Source: Lysobacter sp. TY2-98 (GTDB lineage Bacteria; Pseudomonadota; Gammaproteobacteria; Xanthomonadales; Xanthomonadaceae). Taken from it: 64,000 bases of DNA. This document shows, piece after piece, positions 1 through 10,900 of the stretch (position 1 is its first letter; each line of letters starts with the position of its first letter). The notes beneath the pieces are model-generated. The model ran no database searches and was not told the origin of the DNA. It saw only the letters and a program-made list of their open reading frames with translations. The position numbers and the translations under genes are program-made. Location of the stretch: assembly GCF_003367355.1 (NCBI RefSeq), contig NZ_CP031413.1, forward strand, positions 2,808,001 to 2,872,000, in the 5' to 3' direction.

Positions 1-1
1 G

Positions 2-1195
2 CGCGATCCGTTGCGTGTATCACCGGGCCGGCCGCGCAGCGATGCGCTCGCCGACCGCTGGCAGGCCCTCGCGGCGTTTCGCAGCGGCCGAGTGCCCGCG
101 GACGCGTCGCGCAGCGGACTCGCGCAGATCGACCAGGCGGCGAAGCAATGGCGACGGCGCCTGCGTCTCGAGGCCGCACCGCCATCGCACGTGGCCCCGC
201 ATCTGCTCGGCGACGTGCTGCTGCATGCATTTCCGGACCGCATCGCGCGCCAGCATCCGACCGACGCGCTGCGCTACCAGCTCGCCACCGGCCGCACCGT
301 GCGTCTATTCGACGAATCCCTGCTGCGCGGCGAGCCGTGGCTCGTCGTCAACGAGCTGCGCGACGAGATGCGCGATGCCCGCATCCTGCAGGCGGCGCCG
401 CTCGATGAAGCGCGGCTCGAACGCGATTTTCCGTCGCGTTTCGTCAGTGAGGATCGCGTGGTCTGGGACGCGAACACGCGCGGGATTGCCGCGGTGCGCG
501 AGCGCCGCTTCGATCGCATCGTGCTCGAGTCGAAGCCGCTGCCGAAGCCGGATCCCGCGCGCTATGCAGACGCACTGGTGGACGCGGTGCGCCAGCTCGG
601 CCTCGACGCGCTGCCGTGGACCGATTCGCTGCGGCAGTGGCGCGCTCGCGTGCGGGGTATTCGCACATGGATGCCCGCGCTTGTCGACGCACTGCCCGAT
701 CTTTCCGACGACGCATTGCTCGCGTCGCTCGACACGTGGCTGAAGCCCGTGCTCACCGGCAAGACGCGATTGGATGCATTGAGCGAGCAGGACCTCGGCG
801 AAGCGCTGAAGTCCGCGGTCGACTGGTCGACACGCCAACGTATCGATGCACTCGCACCGGTGCGTATCGCCGTGCCGTCCGGCATGGAACGCGCGATCAC
901 CTACGCCACGGATATCGACGGCACACCACAGTCACCGGTGCTCGCGGTGAAGCTGCAGGAACTGTTCGGCCTTGCCGATACGCCGCGCATCGCCGAAGGC
1001 CGCGTCCCGCTCACCCTGCACCTGCTGTCGCCTGCGGGCCGTCCGCTGCAGGTCACGCAGGACCTGGCCGGCTTCTGGGAACGCACCTACCCGGAAGTGA
1101 AGAAGGAAATGAAAGGCCGCTATCCGAAACATCCGTGGCCGGACGATCCCTGGACCGCGACGGCGACGCACCGGGCGAAGCCGCGCGGCACCTGA
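2..1195 (+). CDS. hrpB: ATP-dependent RNA helicase HrpB, C-terminal part (5' end outside window)
   Basis: This is the last 397 residues of a DEAH-box helicase of the HrpB type. HrpB proteins are about 820-840 residues, so the motor domains lie upstream of the window. The frame is open from base 2; the TTG at 11 is an internal codon, not the start. What is seen is the family-specific C-terminal region, ending with the hallmark stretch GRYPKHPWPDDP shortly before a basic tail, preceded by QVTQDLAGFWERTYPEVKKE. The biological role of HrpB is poorly defined in the family. Identification rests on this C-terminal block. No cotranscribed downstream gene is visible: the next gene is on the other strand. 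Confidence 0.9.
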   Translation, partial: RDPLRVSPGRPRSDALADRWQALAAFRSGRVPADASRSGLAQIDQAAKQWRRRLRLEAAPPSHVAPHLLGDVLLHAFPDRIARQHPTDALRYQLATGRTVRLFDESLLRGEPWLVVNELRDEMRDARILQAAPLDEARLERDFPSRFVSEDRVVWDANTRGIAAVRERRFDRIVLESKPLPKPDPARYADALVDAVRQLGLDALPWTDSLRQWRARVRGIRTWMPALVDALPDLSDDALLASLDTWLKPVLTGKTRLDALSEQDLGEALKSAVDWSTRQRIDALAPVRIAVPSGMERAITYATDIDGTPQSPVLAVKLQELFGLADTPRIAEGRVPLTLHLLSPAGRPLQVTQDLAGFWERTYPEVKKEMKGRYPKHPWPDDPWTATATHRAKPRGT

Positions 1196-1299
1196 GCCGC
1201 GGCGAGCCTTACGTAGCGACCGACACGTTCGATGCGGGCAGTGGCACGATTTATCCGCTGCGGTGGCGACGTGTCAGCACGAGCTTGCGCGCACGCGAT

Positions 1300-1381
1300 G
1301 CGCGTATCGTTCGCGACGCCGAGCGGGTCGCGCAGACGCGCGTATCGTTCGCGACGCCGAGCGGGTCGCGCAGACGCGCGT
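1300..1381. repeat. perfect 38-bp tandem duplication
   Basis: Two head-to-tail copies of a 38-bp unit (1301-1338 and 1339-1376) are identical and continue for a few matching bases on each side. The unit begins CGCGTATCGTTCGCGACGCC. It sits in the 220-bp gap between the convergent hrpB and PiuC genes, which otherwise holds no gene I can support. Two copies only, without spacers, argue against a CRISPR; replication slippage is the simplest origin. Confidence 0.85.
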
Positions 1382-1415
1382 TCCGACGCCGGCACGCGCG
1401 ACGTTCTCGATCAGA

Positions 1416-2087
1416 TCAGGTGTCCGCCCACATGCGGAACAGGTTCGAGCGCACCGCCGCCAGAAGTACCTCGATGCGCGCCGCGTCGCCGGGCCCGCCG
1501 CGTGACATCAGCGCGCGCGCCTCCTCGATCTGCACCAGGATGTCGCGACGTGCGCTGTCGGCGATCCAGCTCTGCAGCCAGGTGATCGCCGCGATGCGCA
1601 CGCCGCGCGTGACCGGCGCGACCTGGTGGATCGTGGTTGACGGATAGATCAGCGCGGAGCCCGCCGACAGCTTGTACGCGAGCTCCTGTTCGCCCAGCTG
1701 CATGGTGAGTTCGCCGCCGTCGTAGTCGGCGGGATCGCTGAGAAAGACCGTGCACGAGATGTCGCTGCGCATCGGCGGTGTCGACGGAAACAGCGCTTCG
1801 TCGACGTGCCAGCCGTAGGTCATGCCGGGCTCGTAGCGCACCACTGTCGTGCGCGCCATCTGCTTGGGCAGCATCAGTCGACGCGCGTCCGGATGACGGC
1901 CCAGCGCGTCGCGAACGAGTTGCGCGATGCGCTCGTTGGCGGCGTCGCCCTGCGGTGCCTGCAGGTTGCGCTTCACGCCCGACTCGGGATTGGTCATGCG
2001 GCCGTCCGCGAGCGTGACCTGCGGCAGCCACTCACGCACCTGTGCGAGTTCCGACGGCGTCAGGACATCGGGCAGCGTGCGGATCAT
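1416..2087 (-). CDS. piuC: PiuC/YbiX-type Fe(II)- and 2-oxoglutarate-dependent hydroxylase
   Basis: A 223-residue PKHD-type dioxygenase close to the usual family length (about 225). The iron-binding facial triad is visible as H94 and D96 in YGWHVDEALF and H154 in TTIHQVAPVTRG. R164, ten residues after H154, is placed to bind 2-oxoglutarate. The family is usually found beside siderophore receptors (PiuA/Fiu) and is thought to be linked to iron uptake, but the substrate is unknown. Here no TonB-dependent receptor is adjacent, so the usual iron context is missing on the visible side. The start at 2087 gives the conserved N-terminus MIRTLPDVLTPSEL. The gene stands alone. Confidence 0.9.
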   Translation of the reverse strand: MIRTLPDVLTPSELAQVREWLPQVTLADGRMTNPESGVKRNLQAPQGDAANERIAQLVRDALGRHPDARRLMLPKQMARTTVVRYEPGMTYGWHVDEALFPSTPPMRSDISCTVFLSDPADYDGGELTMQLGEQELAYKLSAGSALIYPSTTIHQVAPVTRGVRIAAITWLQSWIADSARRDILVQIEEARALMSRGGPGDAARIEVLLAAVRSNLFRMWADT

Positions 2088-2206
2088 GGTGCGGTCTCCT
2101 GTCGAGCGCGCATCTTCGGCGTTCAGCCGCCGGTCGGCAATCGCTCACATTGTTTCGACGAAATCGCGACAACACTGTCGCTCGATTCCCCGCAGGACTG
2201 CCGCCC

Positions 2207-2608
2207 ATGAGCACGCTGGACCGTCTCCCCTCCCGCATGTTGGACCTCGCCAGCCAGGCCGGCGATCACCTGAGTCACCTCGGCCCGCGCGCGAGCGAAT
2301 GGCTCGATGCTGGCGCCAAGCTCGGTGCCCTCAAGACGGCGTCGAAGGTCGGCGTCAAAGTCGTCCGCCGCAATCCGGTGATCTTCGGTGCCGCGCTCGC
2401 CGGTGCGGGCCTGCTCTGGTACGCGGCGCGCCGCCGTGCCAAGCGTGCCGAGAACGGCAATGGCGACGCGATCGAAGGTCGCTCGCGCCGCATCGAGACG
2501 CGCAGCGGCGACGAGGACAGCACGCCCCGTACGCGCACCCAGCGCCGCACGAGCACGCGTCGCACGTCGCCGAGCCGCGCGCGCCGCGAATCGCGCACGG
2601 AACACTGA
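2207..2608 (+). CDS. small membrane protein with basic C-terminal tail, unknown function
   Basis: A 133-residue protein starting at the ATG at 2207; the frame is open further upstream, but that part is antisense to the PiuC promoter region and looks non-coding. Residues 1-55 are amphipathic and helical in composition. A single hydrophobic segment spans about 57-74 (NPVIFGAALAGAGLLWYAA). The tail after residue 75 is extremely rich in Arg, Ser and Thr with TRRTS-like runs. This layout suggests a membrane-anchored protein with a charged cytoplasmic tail that might bind nucleic acid or lipid headgroups; that is inference. I do not recognise the family. A clear terminator follows at 2640. Confidence 0.7.
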   Translation: MSTLDRLPSRMLDLASQAGDHLSHLGPRASEWLDAGAKLGALKTASKVGVKVVRRNPVIFGAALAGAGLLWYAARRRAKRAENGNGDAIEGRSRRIETRSGDEDSTPRTRTQRRTSTRRTSPSRARRESRTEH

Positions 2609-2639
2609 GTCAGCGAAGGGTCGGCCCGGGCCGACGAGC

Positions 2640-2671
2640 GATGCCGCCGGTTTCGGCGGCATCGTTGTTTC
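2640..2671 (+). terminator. rho-independent terminator
   Basis: A perfect 10-bp stem (GATGCCGCCG / CGGCGGCATC) with a 4-nt loop is followed by the T-rich stretch GTTGTTTCT. It lies about 30 bp after the stop of the small membrane protein gene and fits termination of that transcript. Confidence 0.8.
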
Positions 2672-2752
2672 TGCGCGTGGGCAACTGCCGCTTGTTCGCG
2701 GCGAGCGCTGCGGTGCGGTAACGAGGGAACGCGCCGCGACGGCGCCGGGTGA

Positions 2753-3838
2753 TCAGCCGACCTGCGGCAGTTCGATCACGAAACGCGCACCGCCGTTCTT
2801 GCGGTCTTCGTACCAGAGCTGGCCGCCGGCCTGCTGGATGATCTGCTTCGCCAGCGACAGCCCGAGGCCCGACGAAATGCCGTCATCGCCTTCGTGCAGG
2901 CGCACGAACGGCTTGAACAGTTCGCGTTGCTTCGCCGCCGGAATCCCGGGGCCGCGGTCTTCGACCACCAACTGCCAGTAGCCGGGGGCGCCCGGTCGCG
3001 CGGCGATGGTGAGTTCACTGTCCGGCGCGTACTTCATCGCGTTGGTGACGAGGTTCTCGCTGACCTGGCGCAACACGCGTTCGTCGATGCGCACCTGCAC
3101 GTCGGTCGCGGGGCGCTGCACGTTGACGCGGATGCCGCGCGCTTCCAGCTGGTATTCGTAGCGCTGCACCAGCCAGTCGATGGTCGCGGTGAGCGGCGCG
3201 CTCAAGTCGGTCGCGGCTTCGTCGCGGCGCCCGGTGCTTTCGAGGTACTGGCGGATGTAGCCGAGCGCGTCGGTCGCGCTCTCGTGGATCATCGTCATGT
3301 AGCGCGGCACGCGCTCGGGTTTCGTCGCGCCGGTGATCAGCATTTCGCTGGCGAACAGCACCGACGACAGCGGGTTCTTCAGATCGTGCGCGACGAGGTT
3401 GACGAGTTCCTGCCGTTCGCGCGCCACACGCTCGAGCCGATCGCGCGTGAGCTTGAGACCCACGTGCGCGGACACCCGCGCAAGCAGCTCTTCCGGAAGA
3501 AACGGCTTGGTGACGTAGTCGACCGCGCCGGCGTCGAACGCGCGCAACAGCAGATCGCGATCCTGCGCGGCGGTGACGAAGACGACGGGAAGGCTCGGCG
3601 GCGCGGCACCCGCGCGCATTTCCTCCATCACCTGGAAGCCGTCCATGCCCGGCATCATCATGTCGAGCAACACGAGATCCGGCGGTTCGGTCTCGCAGAT
3701 CTCCAGCGCCTTCGGGCCGCTGTCCGCGGTGACGACCTGGTAGCCCTGGCGCGACAGCAGCATGCCGACGACACGAAGGTTCGCCGGTTGGTCGTCGACG
3801 ACCAGGATTCTCGCGGCAGTGCCGGTATTACTGACCAT
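2753..3838 (-). CDS. response-regulator / histidine-kinase hybrid
   Basis: A 361-residue soluble signalling protein with an N-terminal receiver domain (about 10-125) fused to HisKA (about 140-205) and HATPase_c (about 250-360). The receiver has the acidic pair D15/D16 in VVDDQ, phospho-acceptor D59 in LLDMMMPGMD and K111 in VTKPF. The kinase has the H-box H151 in LVAHDLKNPLSSV, the N-box in ENLVTNAMKYAP, and G boxes DRGPGIP and GLGLSLAK. There is no transmembrane segment or sensor domain, so input probably comes from another kinase phosphorylating D59. No partner regulator is adjacent. The architecture resembles regulators that link a phosphorelay input to a kinase output; targets cannot be told from sequence. 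Confidence 0.9.
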   Translation of the reverse strand: MVSNTGTAARILVVDDQPANLRVVGMLLSRQGYQVVTADSGPKALEICETEPPDLVLLDMMMPGMDGFQVMEEMRAGAAPPSLPVVFVTAAQDRDLLLRAFDAGAVDYVTKPFLPEELLARVSAHVGLKLTRDRLERVARERQELVNLVAHDLKNPLSSVLFASEMLITGATKPERVPRYMTMIHESATDALGYIRQYLESTGRRDEAATDLSAPLTATIDWLVQRYEYQLEARGIRVNVQRPATDVQVRIDERVLRQVSENLVTNAMKYAPDSELTIAARPGAPGYWQLVVEDRGPGIPAAKQRELFKPFVRLHEGDDGISSGLGLSLAKQIIQQAGGQLWYEDRKNGGARFVIELPQVG

Positions 3839-3959
3839 TCGTCCTCGCGGGAGCGCGCCGCTCCGTGGCGCGTTCAGGAGCCAACGACGTTAACAGACGG
3901 TTGCGCTTTATGCCGCGCAACCTATTCAGGTTTGGTGAACGGTTACAGCGGCTGCGCAT

Positions 3960-4505
3960 TCAGTCGACGCGGCGCCACGCACCGGGGGCGAGTCCATCCA
4001 GCCGGTGCGCGCCGATTGCGACGCGCACCAGTCGCAGCGTCGGCAGTCCCAACGCCGCCGTCATGCGCCGCACCTGCCGGTTGCGACCTTCGCGGATGAC
4101 GATCTCCAGCCATGCATCCGGCACGGTCTTGCGAAAGCGCACCGGCGGATCGCGCGGCCACAGCGCGGGTTCATCGATGCGGCGCGCCTCGGCGGGGAGT
4201 GTGGGCCCGTCGTTCAGCGCGACCCCGCGACGCAGGGCGTCCAGCTGCGCCGGCTGCGGATCACCTTCGACCTGCACCCAGTAGGTCTTGGGCTGCTTGT
4301 GGCGCGGGTCGGTGAGCCGGTGCGCGAGGCCGCCGTCGTCCGTCAGCAGCAACAGGCCTTCGCTGTCGTGATCGAGCCGGCCTGCTGCGTACACATCGGG
4401 CGGCAGTCCGAAGCCGGCGAGGGTGGGCCGTGGCGGCGTACTGCGGTCGGTGAACTGGCACAGCACGCCGTAGGGCTTGTTGAATGCGATCAGCACGTCG
4501 CGCAC
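3960..4505 (-). CDS. rluE: 23S rRNA pseudouridine synthase, RluE type
   Basis: A 181-residue RsuA-family pseudouridine synthase without an S4 domain. This is the short form typical of RluE, which modifies U2457 of 23S rRNA (E. coli numbering). The catalytic Asp is D45 in [19 protein letters not shown]. The family-specific block [18 protein letters not shown] and the following LRLVRVAIG lie near the C-terminus. The N-terminus [15 protein letters not shown] is the canonical start of the fold and supports the start at 4505. It is separated by 36 bp from the exported methyltransferase-like gene upstream on the same strand, so the two may be cotranscribed. Confidence 0.92.
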   Translation of the reverse strand: MRDVLIAFNKPYGVLCQFTDRSTPPRPTLAGFGLPPDVYAAGRLDHDSEGLLLLTDDGGLAHRLTDPRHKQPKTYWVQVEGDPQPAQLDALRRGVALNDGPTLPAEARRIDEPALWPRDPPVRFRKTVPDAWLEIVIREGRNRQVRRMTAALGLPTLRLVRVAIGAHRLDGLAPGAWRRVD

Positions 4506-4541
4506 CCCGCGCGTGCCGACCTCCCGCGTCGCAACGTTCGA

Positions 4542-5387
4542 TCAGGCACGCGGCTTCACGAAGCGCAGGGTCATGCGGTCGCTCTCGCCGATCGCCTTGT
4601 ACTTCGCATCGTCCTTCGGGTCGTGCTGGTTGGTCGGCGGCAGCGTCCACACACCGCCGGGGTAGTCCTTGGTGTCCCGCGGATTGGCGTTGATCTCGCT
4701 CTTGCCGTCCAGCACGAAGCCCGCGGCCTTGGCCATCGCGATCACCTGCGCCTGGCCGACGTAGCCGGACTTGTCCGCATCGGTGACGTCCGCCTTCGCG
4801 CGGTGTTCGACCACGCCGAGCACGCCGCCCGGCTTCAGCACGCTGTAGAAACCCTTGAACATCTGCGGCGCCGTGCCGGCCATGCGCCAGTTGTGCACGT
4901 TGCGGAAGGTCAGTACGACGTCGGCGGAATTCGCGGGTCCGAACGACGGATTCTTCGGATCGAACGCGACGATCTTCGCGCGGTCGTAGTGCGCGGCGTC
5001 GGCGGCGAACTTCTGTTCGAGCACGTCGCGATTCTTCTGGTAGTAGTCGCGGTTCTTCTGCTCGGCCTGCGACGCCGGGTCGATCACCGCCGCGATGTAC
5101 TGGCCGTTCTCGCGCAGGTACGGCGCGAGGATCTCGCTGTACCAGCCCGGCGACGGCGTGATCTCGATGACCGTCTGGTCGCCGCGCACCTTGAAGAAGC
5201 TCAGCGTCTGCTTGGGATGGCGGTAGACGTCGCGTGCGACGTTCTTGGGATCGCGCCAGGAGCCGGCGATCGCCTGGTCGAGGGCTGCGCCCATTCCGTT
5301 GGTGACCATCGACTTCGCCGCGGGCGGGGCGGCCCAGGCAACAGCGGCAGTGGACGCGAGGAGGGCGGCGAACAGGGTCGTGCGCAT
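4542..5387 (-). CDS. exported class I methyltransferase-like protein (COG4798 type)
   Basis: A 281-residue protein with an N-terminal Sec signal peptide (about 1-20, ending AVAWAAP). A Rossmann-type SAM-methyltransferase fold follows: VIEITPSPGWYSEILAPYL resembles a motif I in which the usual glycine-rich loop is PSPGW, and VLTFRNVHNW and LKPGGVLGVVEH match later motifs. A methyltransferase fold in the periplasm is odd because SAM is cytoplasmic. The family is widespread in proteobacteria and its substrate is unknown. It may have lost catalysis or may use a non-SAM ligand; this is inference. It lies upstream of rluE on the same strand. Confidence 0.75.
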   Translation of the reverse strand: MRTTLFAALLASTAAVAWAAPPAAKSMVTNGMGAALDQAIAGSWRDPKNVARDVYRHPKQTLSFFKVRGDQTVIEITPSPGWYSEILAPYLRENGQYIAAVIDPASQAEQKNRDYYQKNRDVLEQKFAADAAHYDRAKIVAFDPKNPSFGPANSADVVLTFRNVHNWRMAGTAPQMFKGFYSVLKPGGVLGVVEHRAKADVTDADKSGYVGQAQVIAMAKAAGFVLDGKSEINANPRDTKDYPGGVWTLPPTNQHDPKDDAKYKAIGESDRMTLRFVKPRA

Positions 5388-5521
5388 GGATCGCTCCGGC
5401 AGGGGGATGCGCGGAGCTTAACGGCATGCCGCGGCCGCCGCGGAACTGCAACGCGCGCGGCATCGCGGTGTCACACCGCGGCGCCAGCCTGTGCGCGTTC
5501 CCCGACACGGAGACCGCCGCC

Positions 5522-5710
5522 ATGGAACTGTTCCGCGCACCCGGCATCGAGCCGCAGTCGCTGTCCGTCCTTCACTTCGGAACCCGCGGGTCCCGCCGCT
5601 ACGGCTACCTGCGTGCGCTGCGCGAGCCCGATGCGCCAGCCGCGAACGACGCCGACGCGTTGCCCGCGCCGAGCGTCGACCAGGAGTTCGAGGAGTACTT
5701 TTTCGAGTGA
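5522..5710 (+). CDS. small hypothetical protein (62 aa)
   Basis: A short ORF starting at the ATG at 5522 with a GGAG-like ribosome site about 10 nt upstream. The protein is acidic (ending VDQEFEEYFFE) with a compact N-terminal part, SLSVLHFGTRGSRRYGYLRAL. It has no signal peptide or membrane segment, and I do not recognise the family. Support comes from the ribosome site, the plausible composition, and the strong hairpin placed just after the stop between it and the convergent icd gene. Confidence 0.55.
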   Translation: MELFRAPGIEPQSLSVLHFGTRGSRRYGYLRALREPDAPAANDADALPAPSVDQEFEEYFFE

Positions 5711-5719
5711 GTCGGAGCA

Positions 5720-5752
5720 GGCCGGGCGACGCAGGGAAGGCGTCGCCCGGCC
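5720..5752. terminator. hairpin between convergent genes
   Basis: A perfect 13-bp inverted repeat (GGCCGGGCGACGC / GCGTCGCCCGGCC) with a 7-nt loop fills the 48-bp gap between the small ORF (+) and icd (-). Neither side has a long T-run, so it may act as a weak bidirectional terminator or a stabilising 3' end. Confidence 0.55.
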
Positions 5753-5758
5753 GGACGC

Positions 5759-8146
<2,388 letters not shown>

Positions 8147-8506
8147 TCAGGCGGCGACGCCGTCCCAATCCGACGGCTGCAGGGGTGCAAGGCCGTGCCC
8201 CGCGCGTGCGCGATCGCAGTGCGCGTCGGGCGCGCCGTATTCCCAGCTCGCCTTCACGTCGCGGCAGGGCGACGGCCGCTGCGCGTAGATGTCGCACGAC
8301 GTGGCGACGCCCACCTCGCCTCGCAGCGCGACGCAGCGGATCGCCGTGTCACCCCACGTGCCGCGCATGGCGACGCGGTGCGGATCCAGCGGTTCGGTCA
8401 GCGCCTCGGGCGTGAGTCCGCCGGGCGCGGCGTCGGTTTCCGCCCAGTGGAAGGCGACGCGGAAGTAGGCGCAGCAGGCGCCGCATGTCAGGCAGGGATG
8501 GGACAT
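8147..8506 (-). CDS. YkgJ-family cysteine-cluster protein
   Basis: A 119-residue protein with the hallmark N-terminal cluster C5-x2-C8-x2-C11-C12 in CLTCGACCAYF, and further cysteines in AIRCVALRG, TSCDIYAQRPSPCRD and DAHCDRA. Eight or so cysteines in this arrangement define the putative zinc- or iron-chelating domain of the YkgJ/UPF0153 family. Its role is unknown in general; some relatives bind Fe-S clusters. It is a compact cytoplasmic protein. It lies upstream of icd on the same strand but 159 bp away, so cotranscription is uncertain. Confidence 0.85.
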   Translation of the reverse strand: MSHPCLTCGACCAYFRVAFHWAETDAAPGGLTPEALTEPLDPHRVAMRGTWGDTAIRCVALRGEVGVATSCDIYAQRPSPCRDVKASWEYGAPDAHCDRARAGHGLAPLQPSDWDGVAA

Positions 8507-8722
8507 GGCCGAGCAGGGAAAGAAGCACGGCGATTATCGCGTGCGAGTCGCGGTCCGCGGCTCGAGCCGAACAGGCTCCTGCGGAAAGCCCCCGCATTGC
8601 GGCCGGCCACGCTTCATCCGGCTGGCGGGACACTGGCATGACCTTCTGCGGTATCACCGCGACCTCGGCGCATGCCTAGAATCGGCCCCACGGCGCCGTT
8701 CGCCGGATCGGAGACGAAGAAC

Positions 8723-9775
8723 ATGGGCGTTCTGGATTTCATCAAGGGCCAGGTCCTCGAGATCATCGAGTGGACCGACGACTCGCGCGACACGCTGTCG
8801 TTCCGCTTCCCGGACGACGACAAGGAGATCAAGAACGGCGCGCAGCTGATCGTGCGCGACAGCCAGATGGTGCAGTTCGTCGCCGCCGGCCAGTTCGCCG
8901 ACCTGTTCGGCCCCGGCAAGCACACGCTCAAGACCGAGAACATTCCGATCCTGTCGCGGATCCTCGGCTGGAAGTACGGCTTCGAGTCGCCGTTCAAGTG
9001 CGACGTCTACTACCTCAACACCCGCATCTTCACCGGCAACAAGTGGGGCACCGCGAACCCGGTGATGATGCGCGACGCCGACTTCGGCCTCGTCCGCCTG
9101 CGCGCGTTCGGCACCTACGATTTCCGCATCGTCGACCCGCCGAAGTTCCTGCGCGAGGTCGCCGGCACCGACCAGAATTTCCGCCTCGACGAGTTCGAGG
9201 GCACGATGCGTTCGCGCATCGTCAGCGTGTTCACCGAAGCACTCGCCACCGCCAAGGTGCCGGCGCTCGACATCGCCACGCGTTACAGCGAACTCGGCGA
9301 TGCGCTGCTGCCGATCGTGAATCCGATCATGCAGGGCAAGTACGGCCTGGAGATCACGTCGTTCGTGGTCGAGAACGTATCGGTGCCGCCGGAAGTCGAG
9401 CAGGCGATCGACAAGCGTTCGGGCATGGCGGCGGTCGGCAACCTCAACGACTACGTGAAGTTCCAGATGGCCAGTGGCATGGGCCAGGGCGGCGGCAGCG
9501 TCGCCGCGGCGCCGGCGGAAATGGCGATCGGTTTCGCGATGGCGCAGCAGATGGCGCAAGGGTTGGCGAATCCGGCGGCAGGCGCGCCCGTCGCTACGCC
9601 GAGCGCCACGCCGACGCTCGACGTGCTCACGCCGGAACAGGCCGCGCAGGCGCTCGGCGTGTCGGCCGAAGACGTCATCGCGGCGATCGAGAAGGGTGAA
9701 CTGAAGGGTCGCAAGATCGGCAACGCGTACCGCATCGCGCGCGCGTCGCTGGACGAGTACCTGCGCGGCGCCTGA
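8723..9775 (+). CDS. SPFH-domain protein with C-terminal excisionase-like helix-turn-helix (YdjI-like)
   Basis: A 350-residue protein. Residues about 1-260 match the SPFH subfamily sometimes labelled 'virion core protein', related to Bacillus YdjI: start MGVLDFIKGQVLEIIEW, then LIVRDSQMVQFV and GPGKHTLKTENIPIL. A Gly/Ala-rich linker follows (about 265-300). The last 50 residues (TPEQAAQALGVSAEDVIAAI...GNAYRIARASLDEYL) have the form of an excisionase/MerR-type DNA-binding helix-turn-helix. The ATG at 8723 is chosen for its GGAG site and the conserved N-terminus. It overlaps no gene and is followed after 3 bp by the zinc-ribbon gene, so the two are surely one operon. SPFH proteins scaffold membranes; the DNA-binding tail is unexpected. 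Confidence 0.85.
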   Translation: MGVLDFIKGQVLEIIEWTDDSRDTLSFRFPDDDKEIKNGAQLIVRDSQMVQFVAAGQFADLFGPGKHTLKTENIPILSRILGWKYGFESPFKCDVYYLNTRIFTGNKWGTANPVMMRDADFGLVRLRAFGTYDFRIVDPPKFLREVAGTDQNFRLDEFEGTMRSRIVSVFTEALATAKVPALDIATRYSELGDALLPIVNPIMQGKYGLEITSFVVENVSVPPEVEQAIDKRSGMAAVGNLNDYVKFQMASGMGQGGGSVAAAPAEMAIGFAMAQQMAQGLANPAAGAPVATPSATPTLDVLTPEQAAQALGVSAEDVIAAIEKGELKGRKIGNAYRIARASLDEYLRGA

Positions 9776-9778
9776 TCG

Positions 9779-10897
9779 ATGGCCGACGTGCAGCAACCCG
9801 TGGCGTCGGCGACGCTCGACAAACGCGCCTGTCCCGAATGCGGCGGCGATCTCGAATGGAACGCCGCCAAGCAGGCGCTGGTGTGCCCGTTCTGCGGCAC
9901 GGTCGCGCCGTGGAAGCCGGATGCCGCAACGCCTGGTGCGATCGTCGAACTCGACCTCGCGCAGGCGCTGGCGAAGGCCGATGACGGCGGACGCGGCTAC
10001 GGCGATTCACGTCGCGAAGTGCAGTGCCAGAGCTGCAAGGCGATCAGCGTGTTCGAGGCCGACAAGGTCGCTGCGCGCTGCGCGTTCTGCGGCTCTCCGG
10101 CGATCGTGCCGTACACCGCACTCAAGGACGCGATCACGCCGCAGAGCCTGCTGCCGTTCCGCGTGTCCGAATCGCAGGTGCGCGAGGCGATACGTCGCTG
10201 GTACGGCACGCGCTGGTTCGCGCCGAACAAGCTCAAGCGCGCCGCGCTCACCGACACGCTGCGCGGCCTCTACCTGCCGTACTGGACCTTTGACGCGCAT
10301 GTGCACGCCTCGTGGACGGCCGAGTCCGGCACGTACTACTACACGACCGAGACGTACACGCAGAACGGGCAGACGCGCACACGCCAGGTCCAGCACGTGC
10401 GCTGGGAGCCGGCGTCCGGCGAGCTCGACCACTTCTTCGACGACGACCTGGTGCCCGGCAGCGAAGGCGCGCAGCGTGACCTGCTCGAAAAGATCCAGCC
10501 GTTCCCGACCACCACCGACCTGCAGCCCTACGCGCCGGAGTTCGTGCGCGGCTGGACGGTGGAGCGCTACCAGGTCGACCTGCGCCTCGCCGCCGACCTC
10601 AACATGACGCAGATGGAGTTCGAGGTGCGCCGCCTGTGCGAGCGGGCCGTGCCCGGCGATACGCATCGCAACCTGCAGGTGCAGTCGACGTATCACGGCC
10701 GCACCTTCAAGCACGTGCTGATGCCCGTGTGGTTGGTCAGCTACACCTACGGCACGCGTGCGTTCCAGCTGCTGGCCAACGGCTACACCGGCACGATCGC
10801 GGGACAACGCCCGTACAGCTGGATCAAGATCACCCTGGCGGTGACGGCTGCGCTGTTCGCGTTCTTCGTCTACGTTTGGCTGAACGGGCAGAACTGA
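9779..10897 (+). CDS. zinc-ribbon, C-terminally membrane-anchored protein (YdjG-like)
   Basis: A 372-residue protein beginning with two zinc ribbons: CPECGGDLEW ... CPFCG (about 18-40) and CQSCKAISVFE ... CAFCGS (about 82-105). A long soluble domain follows, rich in aromatic residues (PYWTFDAHVHASW, TYYYTTETYT). A single C-terminal hydrophobic helix (about 345-368, ITLAVTAALFAFFVYVWL) gives a tail-anchored topology with zinc ribbons in the cytoplasm. Databases often mislabel this family as primosomal protein N'. In Bacillus subtilis a similar zinc-ribbon protein (YdjG) works with the SPFH protein YdjI and PspA in envelope stress. Here the SPFH partner is immediately upstream; no PspA gene is nearby. 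Confidence 0.8.
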   Translation: MADVQQPVASATLDKRACPECGGDLEWNAAKQALVCPFCGTVAPWKPDAATPGAIVELDLAQALAKADDGGRGYGDSRREVQCQSCKAISVFEADKVAARCAFCGSPAIVPYTALKDAITPQSLLPFRVSESQVREAIRRWYGTRWFAPNKLKRAALTDTLRGLYLPYWTFDAHVHASWTAESGTYYYTTETYTQNGQTRTRQVQHVRWEPASGELDHFFDDDLVPGSEGAQRDLLEKIQPFPTTTDLQPYAPEFVRGWTVERYQVDLRLAADLNMTQMEFEVRRLCERAVPGDTHRNLQVQSTYHGRTFKHVLMPVWLVSYTYGTRAFQLLANGYTGTIAGQRPYSWIKITLAVTAALFAFFVYVWLNGQN

Positions 10898-10900
10898 GCG

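Noticed and set aside
1300-1381. CRISPR or iteron array
   Set aside because: Only two directly abutting copies with no spacer and no replication or cas gene nearby.
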